In this document: piece by piece, positions 16,117 through 25,189 of the stretch | Layout of the letters: each line of letters opens with the position of its first letter | Numbering within the stretch: the stretch's first letter is position 1 | Assembly (NCBI GenBank): GCA_946414435.1 | Contig: CAMKOM010000022.1 | Location: 1 to 51,069 of the forward strand | Length of the DNA: 51,069 bases | Reading direction: 5' to 3' | Origin: an uncultured Bacteroidota bacterium | Lineage (GTDB): Bacteria; Bacteroidota; Bacteroidia; Bacteroidales; SZUA-534 | The notes under the pieces: generated by a model | Database searches by the model: none | Seen by the model: only the letters and a program-made list of their open reading frames with translations | What the model was told of the DNA's origin: nothing | Made by a program: the position numbers and the translations under genes

Positions 16117-16206
16117 AGACAAAAAACTTAAAAATCAATTTTTTATAAATTTTATTAAAAATTTTCTTTCAATTTCCCGCGAAGCGGCACTCTGTGTTAT
16201 CTGTGT

Positions 16207-16224
16207 TCCCGATAACTATCGGGA
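16207..16224. repeat. TCCCGAT-AACT-ATCGGGA palindrome
   Basis: A 7 bp perfect stem with a 4 nt loop. An imperfect copy lies at 12263-12280, and a half copy ends at the carB remnant (about 13751-13764). Both full copies are embedded in ACACAG-type repeats. Confidence 0.7.
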
Positions 16225-16235
16225 CTGTGCGAAAT

Positions 16236-17579
16236 TCATTGTTTAAGGTACTCGTCCACCTGCTGAGCCACCTCGCGGCCGCTTGCAATGGCGCGCACCA
16301 CAAGGCTTGCGCCCGATTTGGCGTCGCCAGCCAGGAAGACGTTCGGCGCGTACTGCGGGTGCTCGGGCTTCAGGAATCCCATTGCCAGCAGCACCATATC
16401 GCACTCGATAACCTCCTTATTGCCAGTGAGTTTCATTTGCGGACGGCCGCCTTCGGGTGCGGGAAGCCACTCCACCTCCTCAACCTCAACGCCCGTCAAC
16501 TCGCCTTTGGCGTTGCCGATGAAGCGGTTTGAAGTCAGGCACCAGCGGCGCTCGCAGCCCTCCTCGTGACTTGTGGTGGTTTTCAGCACCACGGGCCATT
16601 GCGGCCACGGCGTGGCGGGGTTGCTACCGACGGGCGGTTTGGGCATAATCTCAATCTGCGTCACGCTCACCGCGCCCTGACGGTGGCAGGTGCCGATGCA
16701 GTCAGAGCCCGTGTCGCCGCCGCCGATTACCAGTACGCGCTTGCCTTTGGCTGTAATCGTCTCGCTTTCAGCGAATTGCTTGCCAGCCAGACGCTCGTTC
16801 TGCTGCGACAGTATCTGCAAGGCGAAATAGACACCCTTCAAATCGCGGCCTTCAATCTTCAAATCGCGCGCCGTGGGCGTTCCGTTGGCAATCACGTAGG
16901 CGTCGAATCCTTCGGGCAATCGGTTCAAATCGATTTCAGTATTAAACTGAAACTCAACACCTTCCTGCTGCATAAGATTGGTACGGCGGGTGACGACGTA
17001 TTTATCGAGTTTGAAGTTCGGAATGCCGTAGCGCAGAAGTCCGCCAGCGTCGCTGTGCTTGTCGAAAACGGTGACAGCGTAGCCGCGGCGGTTGAGTTGC
17101 ACGGCGGCCGACAGTCCAGCGGGGCCCGCACCGATGATGGCCACGCGGCGGCCGTTGCGCTCGTAGTGCTTCGGCTGCACAAATCCCTCACGGAAAGCCT
17201 TTTCAATTATCGAGCACTCGTTCTCGCGGATGGTCACGGGCGCGTCGATGCAGTGGTTCAGCACGCAACTCTTCTCGCAGAGCGCGGGGCAGATGCGGCC
17301 CGTGAACTCGGGAAAATCGTTGGTTGCGGTCAGTATTTTGTAAGCGGTCTCCCATTTGCCGCGGTACACGGCGTCCTGCCATTCGGGCTGCTTGTTGCCC
17401 AGCGGGCAGGCCCAGTGGCAGAACGGCACGCCGCAGTCCATACAGCGCGACGCCTGCAGCATTCGGTTGCTCTCGTTCAGAGTCTGCTCCACCTCGCCAA
17501 AATCCGAAATGCGCTCGTGGATGGGGCGGTGTCCCGCCTCCTGACGCGGTACGGTCAGAAATGCTTTTGGATTTCCCAT
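16236..17579 (-). CDS. gltD: Glutamate synthase small subunit
   Basis: This 447 aa flavoprotein passes electrons from NADPH to the large subunit in the GOGAT reaction. The N-terminal Cys-rich block (CMDCGVPFCHWACPLGNKQP and CPALCEKSCVLN) binds 4Fe-4S clusters. FAD and NADPH folds follow: VAIIGAGPAGLSAAVQLNRR at about residue 147 and VLVIGGGDTGSDCIG at about 286. Length is near the family norm. It starts 12 nt after gltB and is the last gene of glnN-gltB-gltD. Confidence 0.96.
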   Translation of the reverse strand: MGNPKAFLTVPRQEAGHRPIHERISDFGEVEQTLNESNRMLQASRCMDCGVPFCHWACPLGNKQPEWQDAVYRGKWETAYKILTATNDFPEFTGRICPALCEKSCVLNHCIDAPVTIRENECSIIEKAFREGFVQPKHYERNGRRVAIIGAGPAGLSAAVQLNRRGYAVTVFDKHSDAGGLLRYGIPNFKLDKYVVTRRTNLMQQEGVEFQFNTEIDLNRLPEGFDAYVIANGTPTARDLKIEGRDLKGVYFALQILSQQNERLAGKQFAESETITAKGKRVLVIGGGDTGSDCIGTCHRQGAVSVTQIEIMPKPPVGSNPATPWPQWPVVLKTTTSHEEGCERRWCLTSNRFIGNAKGELTGVEVEEVEWLPAPEGGRPQMKLTGNKEVIECDMVLLAMGFLKPEHPQYAPNVFLAGDAKSGASLVVRAIASGREVAQQVDEYLKQ

Positions 17580-17591
17580 ATCTCTATCCTC

Positions 17592-20500
17592 CTAATAATT
17601 CTCTTCTTGTTGAACATTCTCCATTTTCTTCTCAATTTGGCGCAGCGCCTCCTCGTGCAGCACGCGCTTGTACTCAATCGGCGTCACCTGAATAAAGTCG
17701 TCGATGTAGTCCGACCAGTGCTCAATCATTTGCTTTGCGAGCGGCGAGCCCGTGTGGCGGTAGTGGCGGCTGATGAGTTCGAAAAGCTCGTCGCGGCGCG
17801 ATTTCTCCTCAATCAGGCTCAACTCAATCATATCCATATTGCAGTAGTAGTCGAAGTCGTGATTCTTGTCCCAAACGTAGGCCAGACCGCCCGACATACC
17901 GGCTGCGAAGTTGCGCCCCGTTGTACCCAGAACCACCACGCGGCCGCCGGTCATATACTCGCAGCAATGGTCGCCAGTGCCCTCAACCACGGCCGTTGCG
18001 CCCGAGTTGCGCACTGCAAAACGCTCGCCCACGCGTCCGCTGATGTAAACCTCGCCGCTCGTCGCGCCATACAGAATGGTGTTTCCAGCGATGATGTTCT
18101 CCTGCGGACTGAACGTCGATTTCCTTGACGGATAAACACTTATGCAGCCGCCCGAGAGTCCTTTGGCCACGTAGTCGTTCACCTCGCCCTCAACGCTGAA
18201 ACTGATTCCGCGCATTAGGAACGCGCCGAAACTCTGCCCAGCCGAACCCGTAAACTGCACATTGATAGTGTTTTCGGGCAAGCCGATGGCTCGATATTTG
18301 GCGGCAACCGTGCCCGAGAGTGTCGCACCCACAGCGCGGTCGGTGTTCAGAATGTTGTAACTCAAGCGGACAGGCCTTTGCGAGTCGATGGCCTCTGCGG
18401 CGTCGGCAATCAGGCGGGCGTCCATTGTTTTCGACAAATCGTATTGGTTTTCAGCCATTTTGCGAGTGGCTGCGCCGTTATTGATTTTAGTCAGGATGCG
18501 GCTGAAATCGAGCCCGCGTGTCTTGTCGGTGAACTTCGTCGAGTCAACCTCAATCAAATCGGTGCGACCGATGATGTCGTCGAACTTGCGGAAGCCCATT
18601 TGAGCCAGATACTCGCGCACCTCTTCGGCCATAAACATATAGTAGTTAACCAGATACTCGCTCCGACCAAGGAACCGCTCGCGCAGTTTGGGGTCTTGAG
18701 TGGCCACGCCCACAGGGCAGGCGTTGGTGTGGCACTTGCGCATAAGAACGCAGCCCAGAACAATCAGTTGGGCCGTGCCAAAGGCGAACTCGCCAGCGCC
18801 CAGCAGGGCCATTGCCACCACGTCGCGGCCCGTTTTGAGTTGGCCGTCGGTCTGCACCTCGATTGAACCGCGCAAACCGTTCATTACCAGCGTTTGCTGT
18901 GTTTCGGCCAAGCCGATTTCAGGCGAAATGCCCGCATAGCGGATTGACGACGCAGGCGACGCGCCCGTGCCACCCTCGGCGCCCGAGATGATGACCAGGT
19001 CGGCCTTGGCTTTGGCCACGCCCGCGGCAATGGTGCCTACGCCGCTTTCGGCCACCAGTTTCACGCTGATTTTGGCCTTCGGGTTCACGCTGCGCAGGTC
19101 GTAGATGAGTTGCGCAAGGTCCTCAATTGAGTAGATGTCGTGGTGCGGCGGCGGCGATATAAGGGTGATTCCAGGAATCGAGTTGCGCGTGCGGGCAATC
19201 ACTTCATTTACCTTATAACCAGGCAATTGACCGCCCTCGCCAGGTTTCGCGCCCTGCGCCACTTTAATCTGAATTTCGGTGGCGTTCACCAAGTATTCGG
19301 CCGTAACGCCAAAACGTCCGCTCGCCACCTGTTTGATTGAACTTGAGAGCGATACGCCGTCTTTTTCGGTGTAGAAACGCTCGCTGTCCTCGCCGCCCTC
19401 GCCAGTGTTGCTGCGGCCTCCCAACTTGTTCAGCGCCAGCGCGATGGCCTCGTGAGCCTCCTTGCTGATGGCGCCAAACGACATTGCCGCGCCAATGAAT
19501 CGGCGAACAATGTTTTCGGCGGGCTCCACCTCGCTGATGTCGATGGGGTTCTGTTTGAACTTGAAGAAATCGCGCAGGAAGAGCGGCTCGGGTTTGTTAT
19601 CGATAATCGATGTAAACTCTTTGAATTTCTTGTAACTGCCTGTGCGAGTGGCCAATTGCAGCGTGGCAATGGCCTCGGGCGTCCAGGCGTGGCGGATTCC
19701 GTCTTTGCGGAACGAGTACTGCCCCACAAACGGCAGAATATCGCTTTCGACTTGACCGTCAAAGGCTTGCGCGTGCATACGCAGAGCGTCGGCGGTGATG
19801 GTGTCGAGCCCGATGCCGCCCACCGTTGAAAGGCTTGTGCCGAAATAGTCGGCCAGCAACTGACTGCTCAAGCCAATCGGCTCAAAAATCTTCGCGCCGC
19901 GGTACGAGCGGATGGTGCTGATGCCCATTTTGCTCATAATCTTGAGCAAACCCTTGTCAATGGCCTTGATGTAGTTGTGCTGCGCGGTCTCGTAGTCGAG
20001 TTGGATTTCGTCGCGGCGGACAAGGTCGTCAATCACGGCGAAAGCCATATACGGGTTGATTGCGCTTGCGCCGTAGCCCAGCAGCAGAGCGGCGTGCATA
20101 ACCTCGCGAATCTCGCCGCTCTCAACAATCAGCGCCGTCTGCACGCGTTTCTTTATCGACACCAGATAGTGGTGGATTGCGCTCACGGCCAGCAGCGACG
20201 GAATGGCGGCGTGCTGTTCGTCTATGTTTCTGTCTGTCAGAATGATATAGTTGACACCTTTGTCAACCGACTGCTCGGCCTCGCGGCAAAGGGCGGCCAG
20301 AGCGGCTTTCATTCCCTCAACTCCTGCCGACTTATCGAACAGAATATCAAGTTTTTCGGTATTGAAACCCTTGTAGCGGATATTGCAAAGGGTGTCGAGT
20401 TCGGTGTTGGTGAGCACAGGCTGCGGCAGACGCACCATTTTGCAGTGCGACTCGTTGGGCGTCAGAATGTTCATTCCCACGGCGCCAATGTACTCCGTGA

Positions 20501-22067
20501 GCGACATTACCAACTCCTCGCGGATTGGGTCGATTGGCGGGTTGGTGACTTGTGCAAACTGCTGACGGAAATAGTTGAAAAGCAACTGTTTGCGCTGCGA
20601 CAGAACGGCCAGTTGAGTGTCGTTGCCCATTGACGACAGCGGCTCCTGCGCGGTGGTGCACATTGGCGCAATGGTGCGCTCAACGTCCTCGCGAGTGAAG
20701 TCGAAACAGCGAAGTTTGCGCTGAAAATCGGCCACTGTGTTTTCGGCGTGGCGGCCGCTGTGCAGTTTTGCCAACTCTATACGGTTGGTTTCGAGCCATT
20801 TGGTGTAGTCGCAGCCGTCGGCCAACTGTTTTTTGATTTCGTCGTTGCTGAAAATCTGACCGTTTTCGCTGTCCACAATCAGAATCTTGCCCGGCTGAAG
20901 TTTGCCGTTATATTTGATTTTGTCGGCGTCGATATGAATTGTGCCGGCCTCCGAAGCCAGAATGAGCCGGCCGTCGGTGGTGACGGTGTAGCGCGCAGGA
21001 CGCAGGCCGTTGCGGTCGAGCATACCGCCGGCATAGCGGCCGTCGGTGAAGATAAGTGCTGCCGGGCCGTCCCACGGCTCCATCAGAATCGAGTGATACT
21101 CGTAAAATGCTTTCAGACTGCTGCTTATGGGGTTTTTCTCGTTGAACGATTCGGGCACCATCATTGCCATTGCGTGCGGCAGAGTCATTCCCGAGCGCAC
21201 AAAGAACTCAAGCGCATTGTCGAACGACGCGCTGTCGCTCATTCCAGGCTGAACCACCGGCGAGAAGTTGCGCATATCGCCCAGCGCCTCCGACGCCAGC
21301 ACGCTCTCGCGGGCCTCCATCCAACTGCGGTTGCCGCGTATGGTGTTGATTTCGCCGTTGTGCGCCACCATTCGGAAAGGCTGCGCCAGCGACCAGGTCG
21401 GGAAAGTGTTGGTGCTGAATCGTGAGTGGACAAGCGCCAGACCGCTTGTGAAGTTGGGGTTGCGCAAGTCGTCGTAGTAGTCGCGCAACTGCGTGGCCGA
21501 GAGCATTCCTTTGTAAACAATCACGCGGTTCGAGAGCGAGACAATGTAGAACTGCTCGTCGTCAATCTGACGCTCAATGCTCTTGCGCAGAAGGTAAAGT
21601 TTTGTTTCAAAGGCGTTTACATCGTAGGCGCCAGTAACAAAAATCTGCACCGTGCGTGGTTCGGCGGCTTTGGCTGCGTCGCCTAGAATGTCGGATTTGA
21701 CGGGCACCTCGCGCACCTTCAGCAACTCAAAACCAGCCTTGCAGGTTTCTGTCTCAATGATTGACAAATATTTGTCGGCCAATGTTTTATCTTTCGGCAG
21801 GAAGACCAGTCCTGTGCCGTATTTCAAACGCTCGGGCACCGCAATGCCCTGCAGCAGAATAAACTCGTGCGGAATCTGCAACAGAATACCCGCACCGTCG
21901 CCACTCTTCTTGTCGGCGGCCTCGGCTCCGCGGTGCTTCATATTGTCGAGCACCGTGAGCGCGTCCTCCACCAGTTGGTGGCTCTTGTTCCCCTTCAGGT
22001 CAACCATCAGTCCGACACCACACGCATCGTGCTCGTTTTCAGGGGTGTATAATCCTTTGGTTTGCAT
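17592..22067 (-). CDS. gltB: Glutamate synthase large subunit
   Basis: This enzyme of about 1491 aa makes two glutamates from glutamine and 2-oxoglutarate. Order: class II glutaminase (Cys about residue 16 in EHDACGVGLMVDLKG, exposed by propeptide removal), central domain, FMN domain, the 3Fe-4S motif CVLMRKCHTNACPVG, and the C-terminal GXGXG beta-helix (SGEVYISGRVGERFAVRNSG). A longer reading frame starts at 22178, but its extra 37 residues are repeat-derived and do not precede Cys in the normal way, so the ATG at 22067 is chosen. It lies 194 nt after glnN and 12 nt before gltD. The glnN-gltB gap holds a strong stem-loop that may shape the levels of the two genes. Confidence 0.97.
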   Translation of the reverse strand: MQTKGLYTPENEHDACGVGLMVDLKGNKSHQLVEDALTVLDNMKHRGAEAADKKSGDGAGILLQIPHEFILLQGIAVPERLKYGTGLVFLPKDKTLADKYLSIIETETCKAGFELLKVREVPVKSDILGDAAKAAEPRTVQIFVTGAYDVNAFETKLYLLRKSIERQIDDEQFYIVSLSNRVIVYKGMLSATQLRDYYDDLRNPNFTSGLALVHSRFSTNTFPTWSLAQPFRMVAHNGEINTIRGNRSWMEARESVLASEALGDMRNFSPVVQPGMSDSASFDNALEFFVRSGMTLPHAMAMMVPESFNEKNPISSSLKAFYEYHSILMEPWDGPAALIFTDGRYAGGMLDRNGLRPARYTVTTDGRLILASEAGTIHIDADKIKYNGKLQPGKILIVDSENGQIFSNDEIKKQLADGCDYTKWLETNRIELAKLHSGRHAENTVADFQRKLRCFDFTREDVERTIAPMCTTAQEPLSSMGNDTQLAVLSQRKQLLFNYFRQQFAQVTNPPIDPIREELVMSLTEYIGAVGMNILTPNESHCKMVRLPQPVLTNTELDTLCNIRYKGFNTEKLDILFDKSAGVEGMKAALAALCREAEQSVDKGVNYIILTDRNIDEQHAAIPSLLAVSAIHHYLVSIKKRVQTALIVESGEIREVMHAALLLGYGASAINPYMAFAVIDDLVRRDEIQLDYETAQHNYIKAIDKGLLKIMSKMGISTIRSYRGAKIFEPIGLSSQLLADYFGTSLSTVGGIGLDTITADALRMHAQAFDGQVESDILPFVGQYSFRKDGIRHAWTPEAIATLQLATRTGSYKKFKEFTSIIDNKPEPLFLRDFFKFKQNPIDISEVEPAENIVRRFIGAAMSFGAISKEAHEAIALALNKLGGRSNTGEGGEDSERFYTEKDGVSLSSSIKQVASGRFGVTAEYLVNATEIQIKVAQGAKPGEGGQLPGYKVNEVIARTRNSIPGITLISPPPHHDIYSIEDLAQLIYDLRSVNPKAKISVKLVAESGVGTIAAGVAKAKADLVIISGAEGGTGASPASSIRYAGISPEIGLAETQQTLVMNGLRGSIEVQTDGQLKTGRDVVAMALLGAGEFAFGTAQLIVLGCVLMRKCHTNACPVGVATQDPKLRERFLGRSEYLVNYYMFMAEEVREYLAQMGFRKFDDIIGRTDLIEVDSTKFTDKTRGLDFSRILTKINNGAATRKMAENQYDLSKTMDARLIADAAEAIDSQRPVRLSYNILNTDRAVGATLSGTVAAKYRAIGLPENTINVQFTGSAGQSFGAFLMRGISFSVEGEVNDYVAKGLSGGCISVYPSRKSTFSPQENIIAGNTILYGATSGEVYISGRVGERFAVRNSGATAVVEGTGDHCCEYMTGGRVVVLGTTGRNFAAGMSGGLAYVWDKNHDFDYYCNMDMIELSLIEEKSRRDELFELISRHYRHTGSPLAKQMIEHWSDYIDDFIQVTPIEYKRVLHEEALRQIEKKMENVQQEENY

Positions 22068-22123
22068 TTTCTTTTTCGTTGAATTGGTGAATTGTAATTT
22101 TTGGTGAACCAGCGTTTGGGGTC

Positions 22124-22195
22124 GAATTGGTGAATCGGTGAATCGCGCAATCGAACAGTTTTCTGTTCCACGATTCACCGATTTCGCTCCAATTC
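22124..22195. repeat. 72 nt stem-loop (element C) between glnN and gltB
   Basis: AATCGGTGAATCG (22133-22145) pairs perfectly over 13 bp with CGATTCACCGATT (22171-22183). GAATTGG/CCAATTC closes the outside (22124-22130 and 22189-22195), and GAACAG-TTTT-CTGTTC forms an inner hairpin (22153-22168). No T run follows. It may be an mRNA stabiliser or processing site inside the operon, or a mobile repeat like elements A and B. Confidence 0.75.
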
Positions 22196-22261
22196 AACGA
22201 TTTATACAATCATTCTATTCATCGATTATACGATTTTCCAGTTCACCGATTATCCGTTTAA

Positions 22262-24448
22262 TTAACTGATAAACAGAAGTTCACGGTATTTCGGTAGCGG
22301 CCACATATCGTTGTCCACAACCTCCTCGAGTTTGTCAATCGGCTTGCGAATGTCGAAGAGCGATTCGGCAATCTCGTGATATGCTTTGGCCTTCTCGTAC
22401 TCGCACTCGATTTTGTTGGCCACTTTGCGGGCCTCAATCATCGCGTCAACCTTGCTGCGAATTTCGGCAATGCGCTCCGAAATCTCCTCAACCAGTGCAA
22501 TATCGACGGCTGCAAGTTTTTGGAACTTGTCGGGGAAAATGTTTTTCAGTTTCTCGATATTCTCCAAAAGTTTTGTCTGATAGGCAATTGCGGCAGGAAT
22601 AATGTGGTTGATAGCCATTCGGCCAGTCACGCGGGCCTCAATCTGCACTTTCTTGGTGTACATCTCCCACTTAACCTCGTTGCGGGCCTCGAGTTCCTTT
22701 TCGGTGTAAACGCCCATCCGCTCGAACATTGCCACAGTTTCGGGTTTTGTAAACTCTTTAAACATTTCAGGCACAGACTTTTCGGTGTTCAATCCGCGGC
22801 GGGCGGCCTCTTTGTTCCACTCATCGCTGTAGCCGTTGCCGTCGAAGCAGACAACGTCGATAATCGAAGCAATGATTGGTTTCAGGGTGTCCATAATGGC
22901 CACGTTCTTCGATTTTCCATCGGCCATCGCTTTGTCCACATCTGCCTTAAACTGAACAAGTTGGTCGGCAACAATGGTGTTCAGAACGGTCATCGCGTTG
23001 GCGCAGTTGGCGCTCGAACCCACGGCGCGGAACTCAAAGCGGTTGCCTGTGAAGGCGAACGGCGACGTGCGGTTGCGGTCGGTGTTGTCAATGAAAATCT
23101 CCGGAATCTCAACCAAACCAACCGACTGACCTTTCTTGCCAGCAATCTCAATCGGCGTATCTGACGGAACCACAAGCAGTTTGTGCAGAACATCGGTCAT
23201 TGTCTTGCCCAGGAAGGCCGAGACGATTGCGGGTGGTGCCTCGTTTGCGCCCAAGCGGTGGGCGTTGGTCGCTGTCGCGATTGAAGCCTTGAGCAGGCCG
23301 TTGTAGCGCTGCACGGCGGCCAAAACGTTCACAAAGAAGGTGACGAACTGCAGATTGCCGCGGGCGTCTTTGCCAGGTGCCAGCAGCAGCGTGCCTGTGT
23401 CGGTGCCAAGGCTCCAGTTGTTGTGCTTGCCCGAGCCGTTGATTCCCTGAAATGGCTTCTCGTGAAGCAGAACCACAAAACCGTGTTTCTTTGCAACAGT
23501 GTGCATAAGATTCATTATCAATTGGTTTTGGTCGTTCGAAAGGTTGGTTTCGCCGAAAATCGGGGCCAACTCAAATTGGTTTGGCGCAACCTCGTTGTGG
23601 CGGGTTTTCAAAGGAATACCCAGGCGGTGGCCCTGAATCTCAAGGTCGCGCATAAAGGCAGCCACGCGCGACGGAATGGCGCCAAAATAGTGGTCGTCCA
23701 ACTGTTGGTTTTTCGACGACTCGTGGCCCATCAGCGTGCGGCCAGTGAGCATAAGGTCGGGGCGGGCGGCGTAAAGGTCCTCATCTACAAGGAAATATTC
23801 CTGCTCCCAACCAAGGTATGAGAACACCTTGCGGACTTTCGGGTCGAACAATTGGCAGATTGGCACTGCGGCGTTCGAAACGGCGTTCAGGGCCTTTTTC
23901 AAAGGTGTCTTATAGTCGAGCGATTCGCCTGTGTATGAAATAAATACAGTAGGTATGCAAAGCGTGTCGTCCTGAATGAAGACAGGCGACGTGGGGTCCC
24001 AGGCCGTGTAGCCGCGGGCCTCGAAGGTTGCGCGGATTCCGCCACTCGGGAACGACGAAGCGTCGGGCTCCTGCTGAACGAGCGATTTGCCGTCGAACTC
24101 CTCAATCATACCGCCCTTCCAGTCGTACTCCATAAACGAGTCGTGTTTTTCGGCGGTGCCTTCGGTCAGCGGTTGGAACCAGTGCGTGCAGTGAGTCACG
24201 CCGTGTCCGATTGCCCACTCCTTAATGCCGGCGGCCACCTTGTCGGCCACAGCCGTGCTCAACGGTTTGCCGTTGTCAATGCAGTCAACCAAGGCGTTAT
24301 ATGTCTTAACGTCAAGGTATTTGTGCATCTTTTCGCGGTTAAAAACCAACTCGCCAAAATACTCCGACGGACGAGTCTCCGGAACCTCAATGTCAACCGC
24401 TTTCTTCCTGAAAGCATCTTGAACAACATCAAATCTTAACTTGCTCAT
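22262..24448 (-). CDS. glnN: Type III glutamine synthetase
   Basis: This 728 aa enzyme makes glutamine from glutamate, ammonia and ATP. It is of the large GSIII class typical of Bacteroidales, forming double hexamers. The start MSKLRFDVVQDAFRKKAVDI and motifs such as GIRATFEARGYTAWDPTSP, KTRHNEVAPNQFELAP and GSGKHNNWSLGTDTGTLL are diagnostic. Length is exactly in the class range. It is the first gene of glnN-gltB-gltD and follows leader peptide 2 and its terminator, which would link its expression to Asn-tRNA supply. No type I enzyme is seen in the window. Confidence 0.97.
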   Translation of the reverse strand: MSKLRFDVVQDAFRKKAVDIEVPETRPSEYFGELVFNREKMHKYLDVKTYNALVDCIDNGKPLSTAVADKVAAGIKEWAIGHGVTHCTHWFQPLTEGTAEKHDSFMEYDWKGGMIEEFDGKSLVQQEPDASSFPSGGIRATFEARGYTAWDPTSPVFIQDDTLCIPTVFISYTGESLDYKTPLKKALNAVSNAAVPICQLFDPKVRKVFSYLGWEQEYFLVDEDLYAARPDLMLTGRTLMGHESSKNQQLDDHYFGAIPSRVAAFMRDLEIQGHRLGIPLKTRHNEVAPNQFELAPIFGETNLSNDQNQLIMNLMHTVAKKHGFVVLLHEKPFQGINGSGKHNNWSLGTDTGTLLLAPGKDARGNLQFVTFFVNVLAAVQRYNGLLKASIATATNAHRLGANEAPPAIVSAFLGKTMTDVLHKLLVVPSDTPIEIAGKKGQSVGLVEIPEIFIDNTDRNRTSPFAFTGNRFEFRAVGSSANCANAMTVLNTIVADQLVQFKADVDKAMADGKSKNVAIMDTLKPIIASIIDVVCFDGNGYSDEWNKEAARRGLNTEKSVPEMFKEFTKPETVAMFERMGVYTEKELEARNEVKWEMYTKKVQIEARVTGRMAINHIIPAAIAYQTKLLENIEKLKNIFPDKFQKLAAVDIALVEEISERIAEIRSKVDAMIEARKVANKIECEYEKAKAYHEIAESLFDIRKPIDKLEEVVDNDMWPLPKYRELLFIS

Positions 24449-24526
24449 AACAATTACTGATTTAATTGATTAATAGATTTATAAAAATGTTTTCTGTCTT
24501 TATTTCTCGATTTTCTGACTCTAACT

Positions 24527-24557
24527 AAAAAAGGCCGATTCATCAGAACCAGCCTTT
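24527..24557 (-). terminator. Attenuator terminator 2 (before glnN)
   Basis: On the minus strand AAAGGCTGGTTC (24557-24546), loop TGAT and GAATCGGCCTTT (24541-24530) form a 12 bp stem with two G-T pairs, followed by T residues. It lies 22 nt after the leader stop and about 80 nt before the glnN ATG. Its 5' arm AGGCTGG can instead pair with CCAGCCT at the end of the leader (24588-24582). Confidence 0.87.
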
Positions 24558-24579
24558 CTTAATCTTCTCTTATCACCTG

Positions 24580-24687
24580 TCAGGCTGGATTGGCAGGCAC
24601 ACGGTTTTTCTGATTATTCTTATTCCATTTCGAATTCTGTTTGGAATTCAAAGCGAAAATTCTGCCGCCTTTCAAGCCCTTTTTCAT
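24580..24687 (-). CDS. Asn-rich leader peptide 2 (attenuation ORF)
   Basis: This 35-codon ORF starts MKKGLKGGRIFALNSKQ and contains 7 Asn and 2 Gln, with the cluster NKNNQKN at residues 22-28 and the end RVPANPA before a TGA. The codons at the end form CCAGCCTGA, whose first 7 bases are complementary to the terminator's 5' arm. Asn-28 ends 15 nt before that segment. It lies 54 nt after the -7 element. Its position, length, composition and pairing match leaders 1 and 3, although the peptide sequences are otherwise unlike, which argues for a role in being translated rather than as a protein. Confidence 0.76.
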   Translation of the reverse strand: MKKGLKGGRIFALNSKQNSKWNKNNQKNRVPANPA

Positions 24688-24740
24688 TGTTTTGTTTTTA
24701 AGTTTCTAATCACTCTGTTTTTTCTTGTCTTTCGACATTG

Positions 24741-24886
24741 CAAATATATAGTCGGTTTTAAAATCGCAACATAAAATCAATTATTTGTTAGGTTCTATTA
24801 GTATTTCTCGTACTTTACTTACAATTTATAATTTAAAAGGCCGATTTTTGAATTTTTATTAAAAACCGATTAGTCAGAAAACGTTT
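24741..24886 (-). promoter_or_regulatory. Nitrogen-module promoter 2 with conserved upstream boxes
   Basis: On the minus strand TTG (24769-24767), an 18 nt spacer and TATATTTG (24748-24741) form the promoter. The upstream box ATTATAAATTGTAAG has GTAA at 24822-24819, 50 nt from the -33, and AAAACGTTT starts at 24878, 59 nt further. Both distances are the same as in module 1. The stretch TACGAGAAATAC between box and promoter is shared with module 3. Confidence 0.82.
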
Positions 24887-25085
24887 CCGCTAACAAATCG
24901 AAATCAAGCAAAACAGACGAAAATCGGGGTTTGTGAGTTTTTAGAAGAGATTTGCGGTTTTTGATTGCGTTTTGACGCGGATTTTGCGTGTTTGGTTACG
25001 AAATGATATTGTTAGGCTCGCGCTGATTACACAGATTACACAGATTTTTGTTGTTTGAATGTGGCGGTCACGAATAGCGCCGCAC

Positions 25086-25114
25086 AAAAAAGCCGAACCC
25101 ACAAAAGATTCGGC
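25086..25114 (-). terminator. Terminator of amt2-asnB
   Basis: On the minus strand GCCGAA, an 11 nt loop and TTCGGC are followed by TTTTTTG. It is about 140 nt after the asnB stop. The stretch between holds low-complexity and dispersed repeats, including GCGGACGCTAGCGGTGCGTC at 25131-25150. Confidence 0.75.
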
Positions 25115-25189
25115 CCTTCAGAACAATTGGCGGACGCTAGCGGTGCGTCCCTACAAATTCGCACATCTGTTTATTATCCCAATTATCTA

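Noticed and set aside
16566-18128. 520-codon open frame on the plus strand
   Set aside because: It lies antisense to gltB and gltD, has no recognisable domain and is a shadow of GC-rich coding sequence, like the other long antisense frames over purF, asnB and oadA.
17592-22178. Longer gltB start at 22178 giving 1528 aa
   Set aside because: The extra 37 residues derive from the repeat-rich stem-loop region. The glutaminase Cys needs a short propeptide, which the ATG at 22067 provides.
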